A stretch of 64,000 nt of DNA, taken from assembly GCF_003600685.1 (NCBI RefSeq), contig NZ_CP032084.1:3410001-3474000 (forward strand), read 5' to 3'. Origin of the DNA: Achromobacter sp. B7. GTDB lineage: Bacteria; Pseudomonadota; Gammaproteobacteria; Burkholderiales; Burkholderiaceae_B. The notes beneath the pieces were generated by a model that was not told the DNA's origin, did no database searches, and worked only from the letters and a program-made list of their open reading frames with translations. The position numbers and the translations under genes were made by a program. Below, in pieces: positions 1-7,960 of the stretch (its first letter is position 1; each line of letters starts with the position of its first letter).

Positions 1-679
1 CCACGTCCATGCCGCGTTCCGTGATGTTGCTGTTAGAGCCGATGCCCACATACAGATGCTCACCGTCCGCGCTGGCGGCCAGCGCTTTGGTCCAGTGGTG
101 ATTGATCTCGGACGGCAACTCGGTCACGGTTTCAGGCGGGCCGCTGGCCCGTGTCTGGCCCGGTTGGTAGTCGAAGCGAACCAAGGCGCCCTGGTTGGCG
201 ACATAGAGCTTGTTGTCGATCAATGCCAGGCCATAGGGCGCATCCAGATTTTCCGCGAAGGTCGAGGCCGAGTACGTGCCGTCACCATCGGCATCGCGCA
301 GCAAGGTCAGGCGGTTGCCGCCTTTTACCGAACTGGTGCCGCGCGCCTTGATGATGCCGGCAATGACGTCCTTGGGCTTGAGCTTGGGCGCATTGCCGCC
401 CCTGCCCTCTGCCACGAGGATGTCGCCATTGGGCAATACCAGCGTCTGGCGCGGTATTTTCAGGTCCTTGGCGATGGCGGTGATCTTGTAGCCCTCAGGC
501 ACCGTGGGCATCTTGTCGCCCCAGTCCGCGGGTTTGGCGATGACCATGTCAGGCAGCAGCCCCTGCTCGGGCTTGGGCAGTTCCGGCGTGGGTCCGACCT
601 GAGACGGCTGGCCCTGGGCCAGGCAAATTCCGGCTGCGGCGGCAAACGGGATAACGGCAAGCAAGCTGGCGTGTTTCAT
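1..679 (-). CDS. PQQ-dependent sugar dehydrogenase family protein (3' part outside window)
   Basis: The first 226 residues are visible; the gene runs off the left edge. It opens with a signal peptide (MKHASLLAVIPFAAAAG, cleavage near CLAQG). The mature part has the segments expected in soluble glucose/sorbosone dehydrogenase-like beta-propellers: a TVPEGYKITAIAKDLKIPRQ opening, LPNGDILVAEGRGG, a DADGDG loop, NLDAPYGLALIDNKLYVANQ and the start of HLYVGIGSNSN. Enzymes of this family oxidise aldoses or sorbosone in the periplasm with PQQ; the substrate here is unknown. The start ATG overlaps the stop of the upstream DUF2231 gene (ATGA), and AGAGGGG lies just before it, so the two are probably co-translated. 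Confidence 0.8.
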   Translation of the reverse strand, partial: MKHASLLAVIPFAAAAGICLAQGQPSQVGPTPELPKPEQGLLPDMVIAKPADWGDKMPTVPEGYKITAIAKDLKIPRQTLVLPNGDILVAEGRGGNAPKLKPKDVIAGIIKARGTSSVKGGNRLTLLRDADGDGTYSASTFAENLDAPYGLALIDNKLYVANQGALVRFDYQPGQTRASGPPETVTELPSEINHHWTKALAASADGEHLYVGIGSNSNITERGMDV

Positions 680-1104
680 TTGGCCCCTCTGATGTGCGGC
701 GTGCGAAAGCCCAGCCAGATCGCGGCGCACGCAAGCACCGCCACGATCACCGACAGGATCAAGCCCAGCGGCATGCTCGCCCAGGCATCGCGCGCGTGGA
801 TCAAGGCGTTGATAATGCCCAACACCCAGGTGGCCAACAGCACCACCGTGTACGGAACGATGCCGCGTGCGCGCTGATAGGCCCGGAAAAGATCCACGAT
901 GGCGAACAGCAGCGCGATGCCGCCGAACACCAGGCCGCCGATGATCAGCCACGACGCGAAATTATTCCACTGGATGTGAAAAGACTGCGCATAGGCCGCA
1001 TCGGCCAGCGCGGCGCCTAGAAACCACGGGAACATCCCGGCCAGGAAGACTGCCGGCACGGGGTGCACGGTCAGGGCATATCTGTTTTCGATAAGTTGGG
1101 TCAC
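676..1104 (-). CDS. DUF2231 family inner-membrane protein
   Basis: A 142-residue protein with four predicted membrane segments (about residues 15-37, 47-68, 82-103 and 111-132). The opening ENRYALTVHPVPAVFLAGMF is typical of DUF2231 proteins, which often sit beside PQQ or cytochrome-linked dehydrogenases. Its stop overlaps the start of the downstream dehydrogenase by four bases, implying an operon and perhaps a membrane anchor or electron-transfer partner. That role is inferred from position only; no cofactor-binding motif is visible. Confidence 0.75.
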   Translation of the reverse strand: MTQLIENRYALTVHPVPAVFLAGMFPWFLGAALADAAYAQSFHIQWNNFASWLIIGGLVFGGIALLFAIVDLFRAYQRARGIVPYTVVLLATWVLGIINALIHARDAWASMPLGLILSVIVAVLACAAIWLGFRTPHIRGAK

Positions 1105-1184
1105 GTCTGATCGCCTCTTAAAGTAGCGGACTCGCGCGCGGAAACATCGACGTCGGCAGCAATTGCCGTTCCCAGCCCCACAAC

Positions 1185-1213
1185 AAAAAAGCCCAGCATC
1201 GGCTGGGCGTTTT
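1185..1213 (-). terminator. Rho-independent terminator of the small lipoprotein gene
   Basis: A perfect 7-bp stem, GCCCAGC / GCTGGGC with loop ATCG, is followed on the minus strand by six T. It lies about 50 bases past the lipoprotein stop. A shorter T-run on the plus side could allow weak bidirectional use. Confidence 0.8.
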
Positions 1214-1259
1214 CAGAAATCGGTGTGCGGCGCCGCGTGTCGTGGCGGCGCTGGGTCGA

Positions 1260-1511
1260 TCAGTTGCTGTTGACCCAGTCCTGCGTATCCTGGATGAACC
1301 AAGGCAGATTCAACCTTTCGCCTTCGCCGGACTGTATGGTCAGGCGCTGGCCTGATGAACCCGGGTTACCGGTTGCGGACTGCGTCGTGGAAGACGGCCG
1401 GCTGTGATAGTCCATATCGGTTTGCCGCGCGGGCTGACTTGTGCAAGCGGCCATTGCCGCGAAACAAAGCGGGGCAATGACGCACCGTACTGCTGAACGA
1501 AGAATCTTCAT
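1260..1511 (-). CDS. small predicted lipoprotein, unknown function
   Basis: 83 residues. The start ATG at 1511 is chosen because GGAAA precedes it and MKILRSAVRCVIAPLCFAAM forms a normal signal peptide ending in the lipobox MAAC, with Cys23 as the lipidated residue. The mature part is about 60 residues, rich in Ser, Gln and Gly, and ends in PWFIQDTQDWVNSN. I do not recognise a family. It is a single-gene unit closed by a hairpin terminator. An upstream in-frame start at 1556 would bury the signal peptide and is less likely. Confidence 0.7.
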   Translation of the reverse strand: MKILRSAVRCVIAPLCFAAMAACTSQPARQTDMDYHSRPSSTTQSATGNPGSSGQRLTIQSGEGERLNLPWFIQDTQDWVNSN

Positions 1512-1699
1512 GATGATCGGTTTCCTGCTGGCGGCACAGGCCGATGTGCCGGGCAATCAGGCCTCAAGCGTGTAAACCGCTACCTTACTCGCAATGCCGG
1601 GCTGCGTCAGCGCGCAGAGGCCGCCAACGGCCGCCCGCAACGCGCAATCATCCAGCGATAATGTTCCACCGTTGCCTCCAACCGCCCAAAGAAAAAGCC

Positions 1700-2230
1700 A
1701 TGCAGCCCTTCGTTTTCCAAGGCCTATTGTTCCGTGAATTCCGCGATACCGACGCCCAAGATTTCGCGAATGCCGCACGGGAATCCGTCGATACCGTCGG
1801 CCGCTGGATGCCGTGGTGCACGGCTTCGTTTTCCGAGCAAAACGCGCTGGACTGGTTTGCGATGTGCCGCGCCAGCCGCGATGCGCAGACGGGCCATGAG
1901 TTCGGCGTGTTCTCGGAAGACGCTGGCCGGCTGCTGGGTGGCGTGGGGCTGAACGCGATCAATCAGCAGAACCTGTTTTGCAATCTGGGCTACTGGGTAA
2001 GGCAGTCGGCCCAACGGCAAGGCGTCGCGCATCGCACGGTGCGGGCGATGCTGCCCTACGCCTTTAACACCCTGGGCATGCACCGCGTCGAGATCGTGAT
2101 TGCCCAGGGCAACGTGGCAAGCGAGGCGGTGGCGCGCAAGGCAGGCGCGCAATTTGAATGCACCGCGCGCAATCGGCTGCAACTGCACGGAGGCCCGGTG
2201 CCGGCGTCCATCTACTCGGTCATCCCCTAG
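1700..2230 (+). CDS. GNAT-family N-acetyltransferase (RimJ/RimL type)
   Basis: 176 residues. The fold is recognisable from the opening LLFREFRDTDAQDFANAARE, the central EFGVFSEDAGRLLGGVGLN strand pair, the acetyl-CoA loop around RQSAQRQGVAHRTVRAMLPYAF, and the C-terminal HRVEIVIAQGNVASEAVARKAG helix characteristic of ribosomal-protein or small-molecule acetyltransferases. The acceptor cannot be told from sequence. The start at 1700 follows a purine-rich AAAGAAAAA stretch. Its stop codon overlaps the stop of the convergent LysR gene (the four bases CTAG). Confidence 0.85.
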   Translation: MQPFVFQGLLFREFRDTDAQDFANAARESVDTVGRWMPWCTASFSEQNALDWFAMCRASRDAQTGHEFGVFSEDAGRLLGGVGLNAINQQNLFCNLGYWVRQSAQRQGVAHRTVRAMLPYAFNTLGMHRVEIVIAQGNVASEAVARKAGAQFECTARNRLQLHGGPVPASIYSVIP

Positions 2231-3222
2231 CCCGCGCGTTGCGATCCGGGGCGGCGAGCCGCATGGGTCTCCAACAGATGCGCCTGGAAAGCCGCCACGC
2301 TGCGGTTGCGCGGTTCGGTACGGCTGACCAGGCCCAACGGCGGCAAGGTGTCGGCCAGCGTGCAATCCAGCCGCGCCAGCGCGCCGGAATCCAAGCCTTC
2401 GCGCACGAAGCTCAAGGGGCCCATCATCAGGGCCTGGCTGGCGCGCAGGTAATGCACCATGGTGGCAAATGAGCGCGTGCTGAGCGGTTGCTGGGGCGGC
2501 AGTTCCCCGCATTCGGCAAACAGCGCCTCGAACGCGCGATAGGTCTGGCTATCCAGCGGTGGGCTGGCCCAGGGGTAGGCCAGCAAATCGGCGGGTTGCA
2601 GATTGCGGCGGCCCAGCAGCGGGTGCCCGGGCCCCGAGGCCACCACGCAGATATCGGCCAGCAATGCCTGGAACTGGGAATCGGGCGCCAGCTGCGCGGG
2701 TTCGCGCGCAACCAGAAAATCCAGTTCGCCATCGGCATAACGACCCAGCAATACCGGCAACGCGTCTTCGAACAATTCCAGACGAACCTGCGGCTGGCGG
2801 GCAAAGAACTCGGGCAGCGCGGGGTTGATGACGCCGCTGACGCCAGCCGTGATCGCGCCCACGCGCACCGTGCCTTCAAAGCCCGCGCCCGCCGCCGCCA
2901 AGGACTCGGCGCAACCGGTCAGGCTGTTCATCACATTGCGCAGCAACGGCAGCAAATCCCGGCAGGCAAAGGTGGGCCGCATGCCACGCGCGTGTCGTTC
3001 GAACAAGCGCGCTTCCAGCACGCGCTCGACTTCCAGCACCATCTTGGTGGCCGCCGACTGGGTCAGGCCGATCTGCGCGGCGGCGTGCTGCACGCTGCCC
3101 AATTCGGCCACCAGCACGATCAGCTGCAAATGCCGCAGCCGGGTACGCGCGATCAGGCGGTTAAAGAGCGTGGCGGCAGAAGACGGGCTGCCGGGGGTGG
3201 CGGTGGCGGTGGCGGTACGCAT
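2227..3222 (-). CDS. LysR-family transcriptional regulator
   Basis: 331 residues. A winged helix-turn-helix covers about residues 28-88 (RLRHLQLIVLVAELGSVQHA through the LTQSAATKMVLEVE recognition helix and FERHARGMRPT). A periplasmic-binding-like effector domain follows. The start is preceded by a short Ala-Thr run coded by a GCCACC repeat, so the true start could lie slightly downstream. The gene diverges from a Bug receptor/amidohydrolase pair, and the 108-bp gap holds two dyads, so it probably controls that operon. The regulator resembles the GbpR/CbsR-like subgroup; the effector is unknown. Confidence 0.9.
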   Translation of the reverse strand: MRTATATATPGSPSSAATLFNRLIARTRLRHLQLIVLVAELGSVQHAAAQIGLTQSAATKMVLEVERVLEARLFERHARGMRPTFACRDLLPLLRNVMNSLTGCAESLAAAGAGFEGTVRVGAITAGVSGVINPALPEFFARQPQVRLELFEDALPVLLGRYADGELDFLVAREPAQLAPDSQFQALLADICVVASGPGHPLLGRRNLQPADLLAYPWASPPLDSQTYRAFEALFAECGELPPQQPLSTRSFATMVHYLRASQALMMGPLSFVREGLDSGALARLDCTLADTLPPLGLVSRTEPRNRSVAAFQAHLLETHAARRPGSQRAG

Positions 3223-3245
3223 GGATTCAGCTATTCCGAAACGGC

Positions 3246-3299
3246 ATATCTTTTATTGATATTTCACTTTTCAAGTATAGCTATTCAAGGCGCAATAGC
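3246..3299. promoter_or_regulatory. candidate LysR operator region (two dyads)
   Basis: Two inverted repeats lie between the divergent LysR and Bug genes: ATATC-N7-GATAT at 3246-3262, which fits the T-N11-A LysR box, and GCTATT-N8-AATAGC at 3280-3299. GCTATT also recurs at 3230-3235. A pair of spaced sites is usual for LysR recognition and activation sites. Binding is inferred. Confidence 0.5.
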
Positions 3300-3330
3300 G
3301 GCCTGACACCAACAAAACAAGGGGTTTGAA

Positions 3331-4314
3331 ATGCTGCACTTTTTTCGTCGCGCGCGGGTTCGCGCCGCGCTGTCCGCGGCGCTGATCGCGGGGGCCTGGT
3401 TGGCGCCCGTGCAAGCGCAAACCTGGCCAGACAAGCCGGTCACCATCATCATCCCCTTCCCCGCCGGCGGCTCGATCGACGCCGTGATGCGGGCGATTTC
3501 CCCGCAACTGAGCGAACGCCTGGGCCAAACCGTAGTCATCGAGAATGTGGGCGGCGCCAGCGGCGCTATCGGCGCGGGCCGCGTGGCGCAGGCCAAGCCC
3601 GACGGCACGACGCTGCTGGCCGGCAGCATCAACGACGTGGTCTTGCAGCCGCTGGTCAATCGCAACCTGCGGTATGCCACGGACAGTTTCGACCCGGTGT
3701 CGCTGGTATTCACGTCGCCGCTCATTCTGGTGGCCCGCAAGGATCTTCCCCAATCGAATATCGATCAGGTCGTGCAGGCGCTGCGCGCCGCCCCGGAAAG
3801 CCTGAGCTATGGCAGCCCGGGCCAAGGCACGTTTCAGCAGGTGGTGGTTGAAGACCTGCAACGCCGCACCGACACCAAGATGCTGCACGTGCCGTACAAG
3901 GGCGCATCGCCGCTGGTCAATGACCTGCTGGGCGGGCAGATCGACATGGCCGTCATGGCGCCGCCCACCGCGCTGCCGCATCTGCAACAAGGCCGCATCA
4001 AATCGCTGGGCGTGATCAGCCGCCAGCGCCTGGCGGCCTACCCCGACCTGGCCACCATCAACGAAAGCCAGACGGTCAAAGGCATGGAGATGGTCGGCTG
4101 GGTGGGCGTGCTGGCCCCCAAGGGCGTGCCGCCCGAGCGCCTGCAACGCGTGCGCGACGCGCTTGCCGCCGTGATGGACAAGCCCGAGGTGCGCGAACGC
4201 GTACTGGCCATGGGCATGGAATCGGCAACCGCCTACGACAAAGCCAGCTTCGATGCCCGCATCCGTGACGACGTCACCGCGTTGCGCGCCTTGAACCTTC
4301 CGACGCAGCCTTGA
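3331..4314 (+). CDS. Bug-family (TctC) periplasmic solute receptor
   Basis: 327 residues with a signal peptide ending near VQAQ. The mature start TWPDKPVTIIIPFPAGGSID is the signature of Bordetella uptake gene (Bug) receptors, which bind carboxylates or other small organic ligands in the periplasm. Further family segments are the VIENVGGASGAIGAG loop, YGSPGQGT and MLHVPYKGASPLVNDLLGGQID. AAGGGG precedes the ATG. No TctA/TctB permease lies nearby, so it would have to borrow one or act as a sensor. It is followed after 8 bases by an M20 amidohydrolase, suggesting that its ligand is an amide or acyl-amino acid. Confidence 0.92.
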   Translation: MLHFFRRARVRAALSAALIAGAWLAPVQAQTWPDKPVTIIIPFPAGGSIDAVMRAISPQLSERLGQTVVIENVGGASGAIGAGRVAQAKPDGTTLLAGSINDVVLQPLVNRNLRYATDSFDPVSLVFTSPLILVARKDLPQSNIDQVVQALRAAPESLSYGSPGQGTFQQVVVEDLQRRTDTKMLHVPYKGASPLVNDLLGGQIDMAVMAPPTALPHLQQGRIKSLGVISRQRLAAYPDLATINESQTVKGMEMVGWVGVLAPKGVPPERLQRVRDALAAVMDKPEVRERVLAMGMESATAYDKASFDARIRDDVTALRALNLPTQP

Positions 4315-4322
4315 GGAACCGC

Positions 4323-5612
4323 ATGACGACCCACCAAGACCCCGACGCCGGCCGCGACAACATCGGCATTGCCCCCGCCGACGCCGCTCTCACCGCCGAC
4401 GCCGCCGACGCCGCCGACATACTTGCCACCATCAGCGCCAACCCGGCGTTTCGCGCCATCCGCCGCGATGTGCACGCGCATCCGGAAATCGGCTTTGAAG
4501 AACACCGCACCGCATCGCTCGTCGCCCGCGAACTGGCCGCCTGGGGCTGGCAAGTATCGACCGGCATCGGGGGCACCGGCGTGGTCGGCACGCTGACGCG
4601 CGGCACGGGCGCGCGCCGCATCGGCCTGCGCGCCGACATGGACGCCCTGGCGATGCCCGAAGCCAACGCCTTCGCGCACAAGTCGCAACACGAGAACCGC
4701 ATGCACGCCTGCGGCCACGACGGCCATACCGCCATCCTGCTGGCCACGGCCTGGTACCTGGCGCGGCACGCGCAGTTCGACGGCACCATCCACTGCATCT
4801 TCCAGCCCGCCGAAGAAGGCGGCCAGGCCGGCGCGCGCGCCATGATCGAAGACGGCTTGTTCGACCGCTTCCCCTGCGATGCGGTGTTCGCGCTGCATAA
4901 CTGGCCGGACCTGCCCGTGGGCAGCTTCGGCGTGCGGGCCGGGCCTTTCATGGGGTCCAGCAACCGCTTTCGCATCGACATCACGGGCAAGGGCGCGCAC
5001 GCCTCGCAGCCGGAACTGGGCGTCGACCCGTTGGTCTGCGCCGGCCACATCCTGCTGGCGCTGCAAACCGTGATCTCGCGCAACCGCGCGCCCGACGAAC
5101 CGGCGGTGCTGTCCGTCACGCAGATCCACGGCGGCGACGCGGTCAACGTCATCCCGCAAGCGGCGTGGCTGGGCGGCACGGTGCGCACGCACCGCGACGA
5201 CACGCTGGACATGATCCAGCGGCGCATCGAAGAAATCACCAACGGTGCCGCCACCACGTTCGGCTGCACGGCCACGCTGACCTTCGAACGCTGCTATCCG
5301 TCGCTGGTGAACGACCCGGAACAGACGCGCTTTGCGGTCGAGGTCATGCGTGAAGTCGCGGGCCAAGAGCGCGTGTCGGATGACCTTGCCCGGCTGATGG
5401 GGTCCGAGGACTTCTCTTTCATGCTGGCCGAACGACCGGGCTGCTACGTGCTGCTGGGCAACGGCGCGGGCGCGCATCGGGACGCGGGGCACGGGCCCGG
5501 GCCTTGCCGCTTGCACAACCCGTCGTATGACTTCAACGATGAAGCGATCCCGCTGGGGGCCGCGTATTTCGTGCGCCTGGCGCAGCGGTTCCTGGCGCGG
5601 GACACGGGCTAG
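4323..5612 (+). CDS. M20-family amidohydrolase (hippurate hydrolase-like)
   Basis: 429 residues. Metal-binding features of the M20D amidohydrolase group are present: RADMDALAM near 103-111, HACGHDGH at 128-135 and FQPAEEGG at 160-167, with a later HNPSYDFND. Such enzymes hydrolyse N-acyl or N-aroyl amino acids (hippurate, IAA-amino acid or acetyl-amino acid types). An unusual N-terminal tail of about 30 residues, rich in Ala and Asp, precedes the catalytic domain. The ATG at 4323 is chosen for its GAGG at 4313-4316; a TTG at 4311 is also in frame. It is co-transcribed with the Bug gene upstream. Confidence 0.9.
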   Translation: MTTHQDPDAGRDNIGIAPADAALTADAADAADILATISANPAFRAIRRDVHAHPEIGFEEHRTASLVARELAAWGWQVSTGIGGTGVVGTLTRGTGARRIGLRADMDALAMPEANAFAHKSQHENRMHACGHDGHTAILLATAWYLARHAQFDGTIHCIFQPAEEGGQAGARAMIEDGLFDRFPCDAVFALHNWPDLPVGSFGVRAGPFMGSSNRFRIDITGKGAHASQPELGVDPLVCAGHILLALQTVISRNRAPDEPAVLSVTQIHGGDAVNVIPQAAWLGGTVRTHRDDTLDMIQRRIEEITNGAATTFGCTATLTFERCYPSLVNDPEQTRFAVEVMREVAGQERVSDDLARLMGSEDFSFMLAERPGCYVLLGNGAGAHRDAGHGPGPCRLHNPSYDFNDEAIPLGAAYFVRLAQRFLARDTG

Positions 5613-5748
5613 AAGCCGGCCGGGGGCTTGGGCACGTTGCGCGTGCCCGGCTCTCTTGTCATTCCCGCCGGGCAAGGTGAAAATCGCCCCAGGGCGCGCG
5701 GCGCAGCCAGCGCGAGGACAGGTGATCCGGCCGCCGGGGGAACTGCGT

Positions 5749-6663
5749 GTGAAAGATGCTGGTCAGTACGCAACGCACAATGCTACGTATCTCGACGGCA
5801 ATCCGCCCTCGGACTGGTTGTACCAATGCGCGATGGGCCTGCTTAAGCGCCCCGTCAATGACGCCATCGCGGATCTGCTGGCCTTCATGGGCGAGACCTC
5901 GGACGCAGACCGCGCCTGGATGATCGAATACCGCCCCGACCTGCTACGCCTGCGCAACACGCACGAATGGTGCCGGGGCCAGACTCAACCCTTCGTTGAG
6001 CAATTGCAGGATGTGCCGACGACCCTGATCGCCTGGTTGCACCGGTTCATGGTGAAAGGCTTGGCCGTGGCCATTCATGACATCAACGACCTGCCGCGTA
6101 CCGCGCGGCCGATCCAGATGGAATTCCAGCGTCAGGGTAATAAAAGCGTGCTCAGCGTGCCGGTCTTTCATGACGGAAAGCTCTACGGCATCATCGGTTT
6201 CGACACCACCGCGCAGTACAGGACGTGGTCCCCGCAAGAAGTTCGGGCCGTATATCAATGCGCCAACCTGATCGGGCAAGCCAAGTACGCCAACCGCCTC
6301 GATGACCGGCGCGCCGTCTACGACGGCACGACCGCCGTCATCTATCTGACCATGCGCGGCGTGGTCCGGGGCGTACAGCCCGAAGCCATCGTGGGCGTGC
6401 GCTCGGCCGGCAATTACAGCGAGATCTGGCTGGACGACGGCTCGATGGTGCTGGATTCCCGCGCGCTGGGCATGTGGTGCACCCTGCTGCCGGACAAGAC
6501 CTTCTTTCGTGTACACCGCACCGCCATTGCCAACGCGCTGCATGTCATGGACGTGGACCGCAGAAGCGTCGACAAGTGGCTGATCCGAATGCGGTCGGTG
6601 AACAGCCACTGGCCGGTATCGCGGTCGTACCGCAAGCTGCTGCGCGAGCGCATGGGGATCTGA
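5749..6663 (+). CDS. GAF-like plus LytTR DNA-binding transcriptional regulator
   Basis: 304 residues from the GTG start. The first 170 residues resemble a GAF-like sensor (a VLSVPVFHDGKLYGIIGFDT core). The last 100 form a LytTR DNA-binding domain, with YLTMRGVVRGVQPEAIVGVR, SAGNYSEIWLDDG, FFRVHRTAIANALHV and a final SRSYRKLLRERM. GGGGGA at 5735-5740 supports GTG 5749; GTG 5722 is an alternative. No receiver Asp motif is seen, so it is not a standard two-component regulator. It lies just upstream of the AmpH-like/barrel/hydrolase operon on the same strand and is the obvious candidate regulator, which is inference. Confidence 0.8.
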   Translation: MKDAGQYATHNATYLDGNPPSDWLYQCAMGLLKRPVNDAIADLLAFMGETSDADRAWMIEYRPDLLRLRNTHEWCRGQTQPFVEQLQDVPTTLIAWLHRFMVKGLAVAIHDINDLPRTARPIQMEFQRQGNKSVLSVPVFHDGKLYGIIGFDTTAQYRTWSPQEVRAVYQCANLIGQAKYANRLDDRRAVYDGTTAVIYLTMRGVVRGVQPEAIVGVRSAGNYSEIWLDDGSMVLDSRALGMWCTLLPDKTFFRVHRTAIANALHVMDVDRRSVDKWLIRMRSVNSHWPVSRSYRKLLRERMGI

Positions 6664-6814
6664 AAGCCCACCCCTGCCGTGCACCGGCGGATGTCATTCG
6701 TCATGCCGGCATGTTGTTTCGTCCTGACGCAGAAGACCGTTCGCCAAGTTCTTGGGATTATCTCGGCATGCGGAGGAACCCCCGTTCCCCCGGCGCTTTT
6801 TCTTCAGGATCGGC

Positions 6815-7960
6815 ATGCTGGCGTCCCGCTTTGCTTCGCGCTTCACCTCCCTGGCGTTTTCCGTCGCGTGCGCGCTGGGCACCGCCCCAGCCAACGCCGC
6901 CGACCCCGCGCTACAGGACGCCGTGTCGATGGCCGGCATGCAGCTCTATCTGAATTCGGGCGCCCCCGCCGTCATCATCGCGGTGGTACGCGGCGACGAG
7001 GTCGTGATCCAGGGCTATGGCGAGACGGCGCCGGGCAACGGGGTCGAACCCGACGAACATTCCGTCTTCCGGATCGCGTCCGTCTCGAAGGTTTTCGCCA
7101 CCGATGTGCTGGCGTCCTTGGCCGCCAAGGGCAAACTCAAACTGACGGACCCGCTGGCCAAGTACGCACCGGACGGCACCCAGCTTCAATCCCACGGCCG
7201 TCCGATCACCCTGTTGGATCTGGCCACGCATTCTGGCGGGCTGCCGCGCGAACTGCCCAACCCGGACGCCAAGCCGTCAGACAACCCCTACGCCGCCTTT
7301 GACCGCGCCTATTACTGGAAATGGATGAGCGCCAACAAGCCGGCCTATGTACCCGGCACCACCACGCTGTATTCCAACCTGGGCTTCGGCTTGCTGGGCG
7401 ACGCGTTGGCCAAGGCGGCGGGCACGGACTATTCAACGGTGCTGACCAACGAAGTAACTCGACCGGCGGGCCTGGTGGATACCACCAACGTGCTTAACGA
7501 TGCGCAAAAGAAGCGGTTAATGACGGGGTTGGACCCGTTCGGCAAGCCGGACGCGAACGCGACGGTGCCCGACGTGATGTATGCCAGCGCCGGCATTTAT
7601 TCGTCGGCCAGCGATATGGCGCGATGGATGCGCTGGCACCTGGACGGCGCCAGGCAGGCCAAAGAAGCGTTCGCGCTGGACCACCTGATGTGGCTGCCGT
7701 ATGACGGGCTGAAGTCAGTGGTGGGCACCGAAGTGACCGACGCCGACGGCATGGGTTTGGGCTGGGTGGCCACGTTGCCGCGCAATGGCGCGCCGTTGCT
7801 GCTGGGCAAAAGCGGCGGGCTGGGGGGCTTCATGAGCTATGCGGTGCTGTCGCCGAACCGTGATCTGGGCATTTTTGTGGTGGCCAGCCGCGTCAACTTC
7901 GCCATGTTCGAGAACATCCATTCGCAAGTACGCACATTGGCGGCCGAGTTGGCGCGGTGA
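6815..7960 (+). CDS. ampH: AmpH-like serine D,D-carboxypeptidase/endopeptidase (class C beta-lactamase fold)
   Basis: 381 residues with a signal peptide ending in PANAA. It follows Escherichia coli AmpH closely in layout: GYGETAPGNGVEPD, the active-site SVSK (Ser89, Lys92), KYAPDGTQ, THSGGLPRE, the YSN triad member at 186-188 (LYSNLGF) and KSGGLGGF near the C terminus as the KTG box. AmpH enzymes trim D-Ala-D-Ala peptides of peptidoglycan and bind penicillins. AGGA precedes the ATG at 6815. Its TGA stop overlaps the GTG start of the barrel gene, indicating translational coupling. Symbol assigned from remembered similarity. Confidence 0.8.
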   Translation: MLASRFASRFTSLAFSVACALGTAPANAADPALQDAVSMAGMQLYLNSGAPAVIIAVVRGDEVVIQGYGETAPGNGVEPDEHSVFRIASVSKVFATDVLASLAAKGKLKLTDPLAKYAPDGTQLQSHGRPITLLDLATHSGGLPRELPNPDAKPSDNPYAAFDRAYYWKWMSANKPAYVPGTTTLYSNLGFGLLGDALAKAAGTDYSTVLTNEVTRPAGLVDTTNVLNDAQKKRLMTGLDPFGKPDANATVPDVMYASAGIYSSASDMARWMRWHLDGARQAKEAFALDHLMWLPYDGLKSVVGTEVTDADGMGLGWVATLPRNGAPLLLGKSGGLGGFMSYAVLSPNRDLGIFVVASRVNFAMFENIHSQVRTLAAELAR

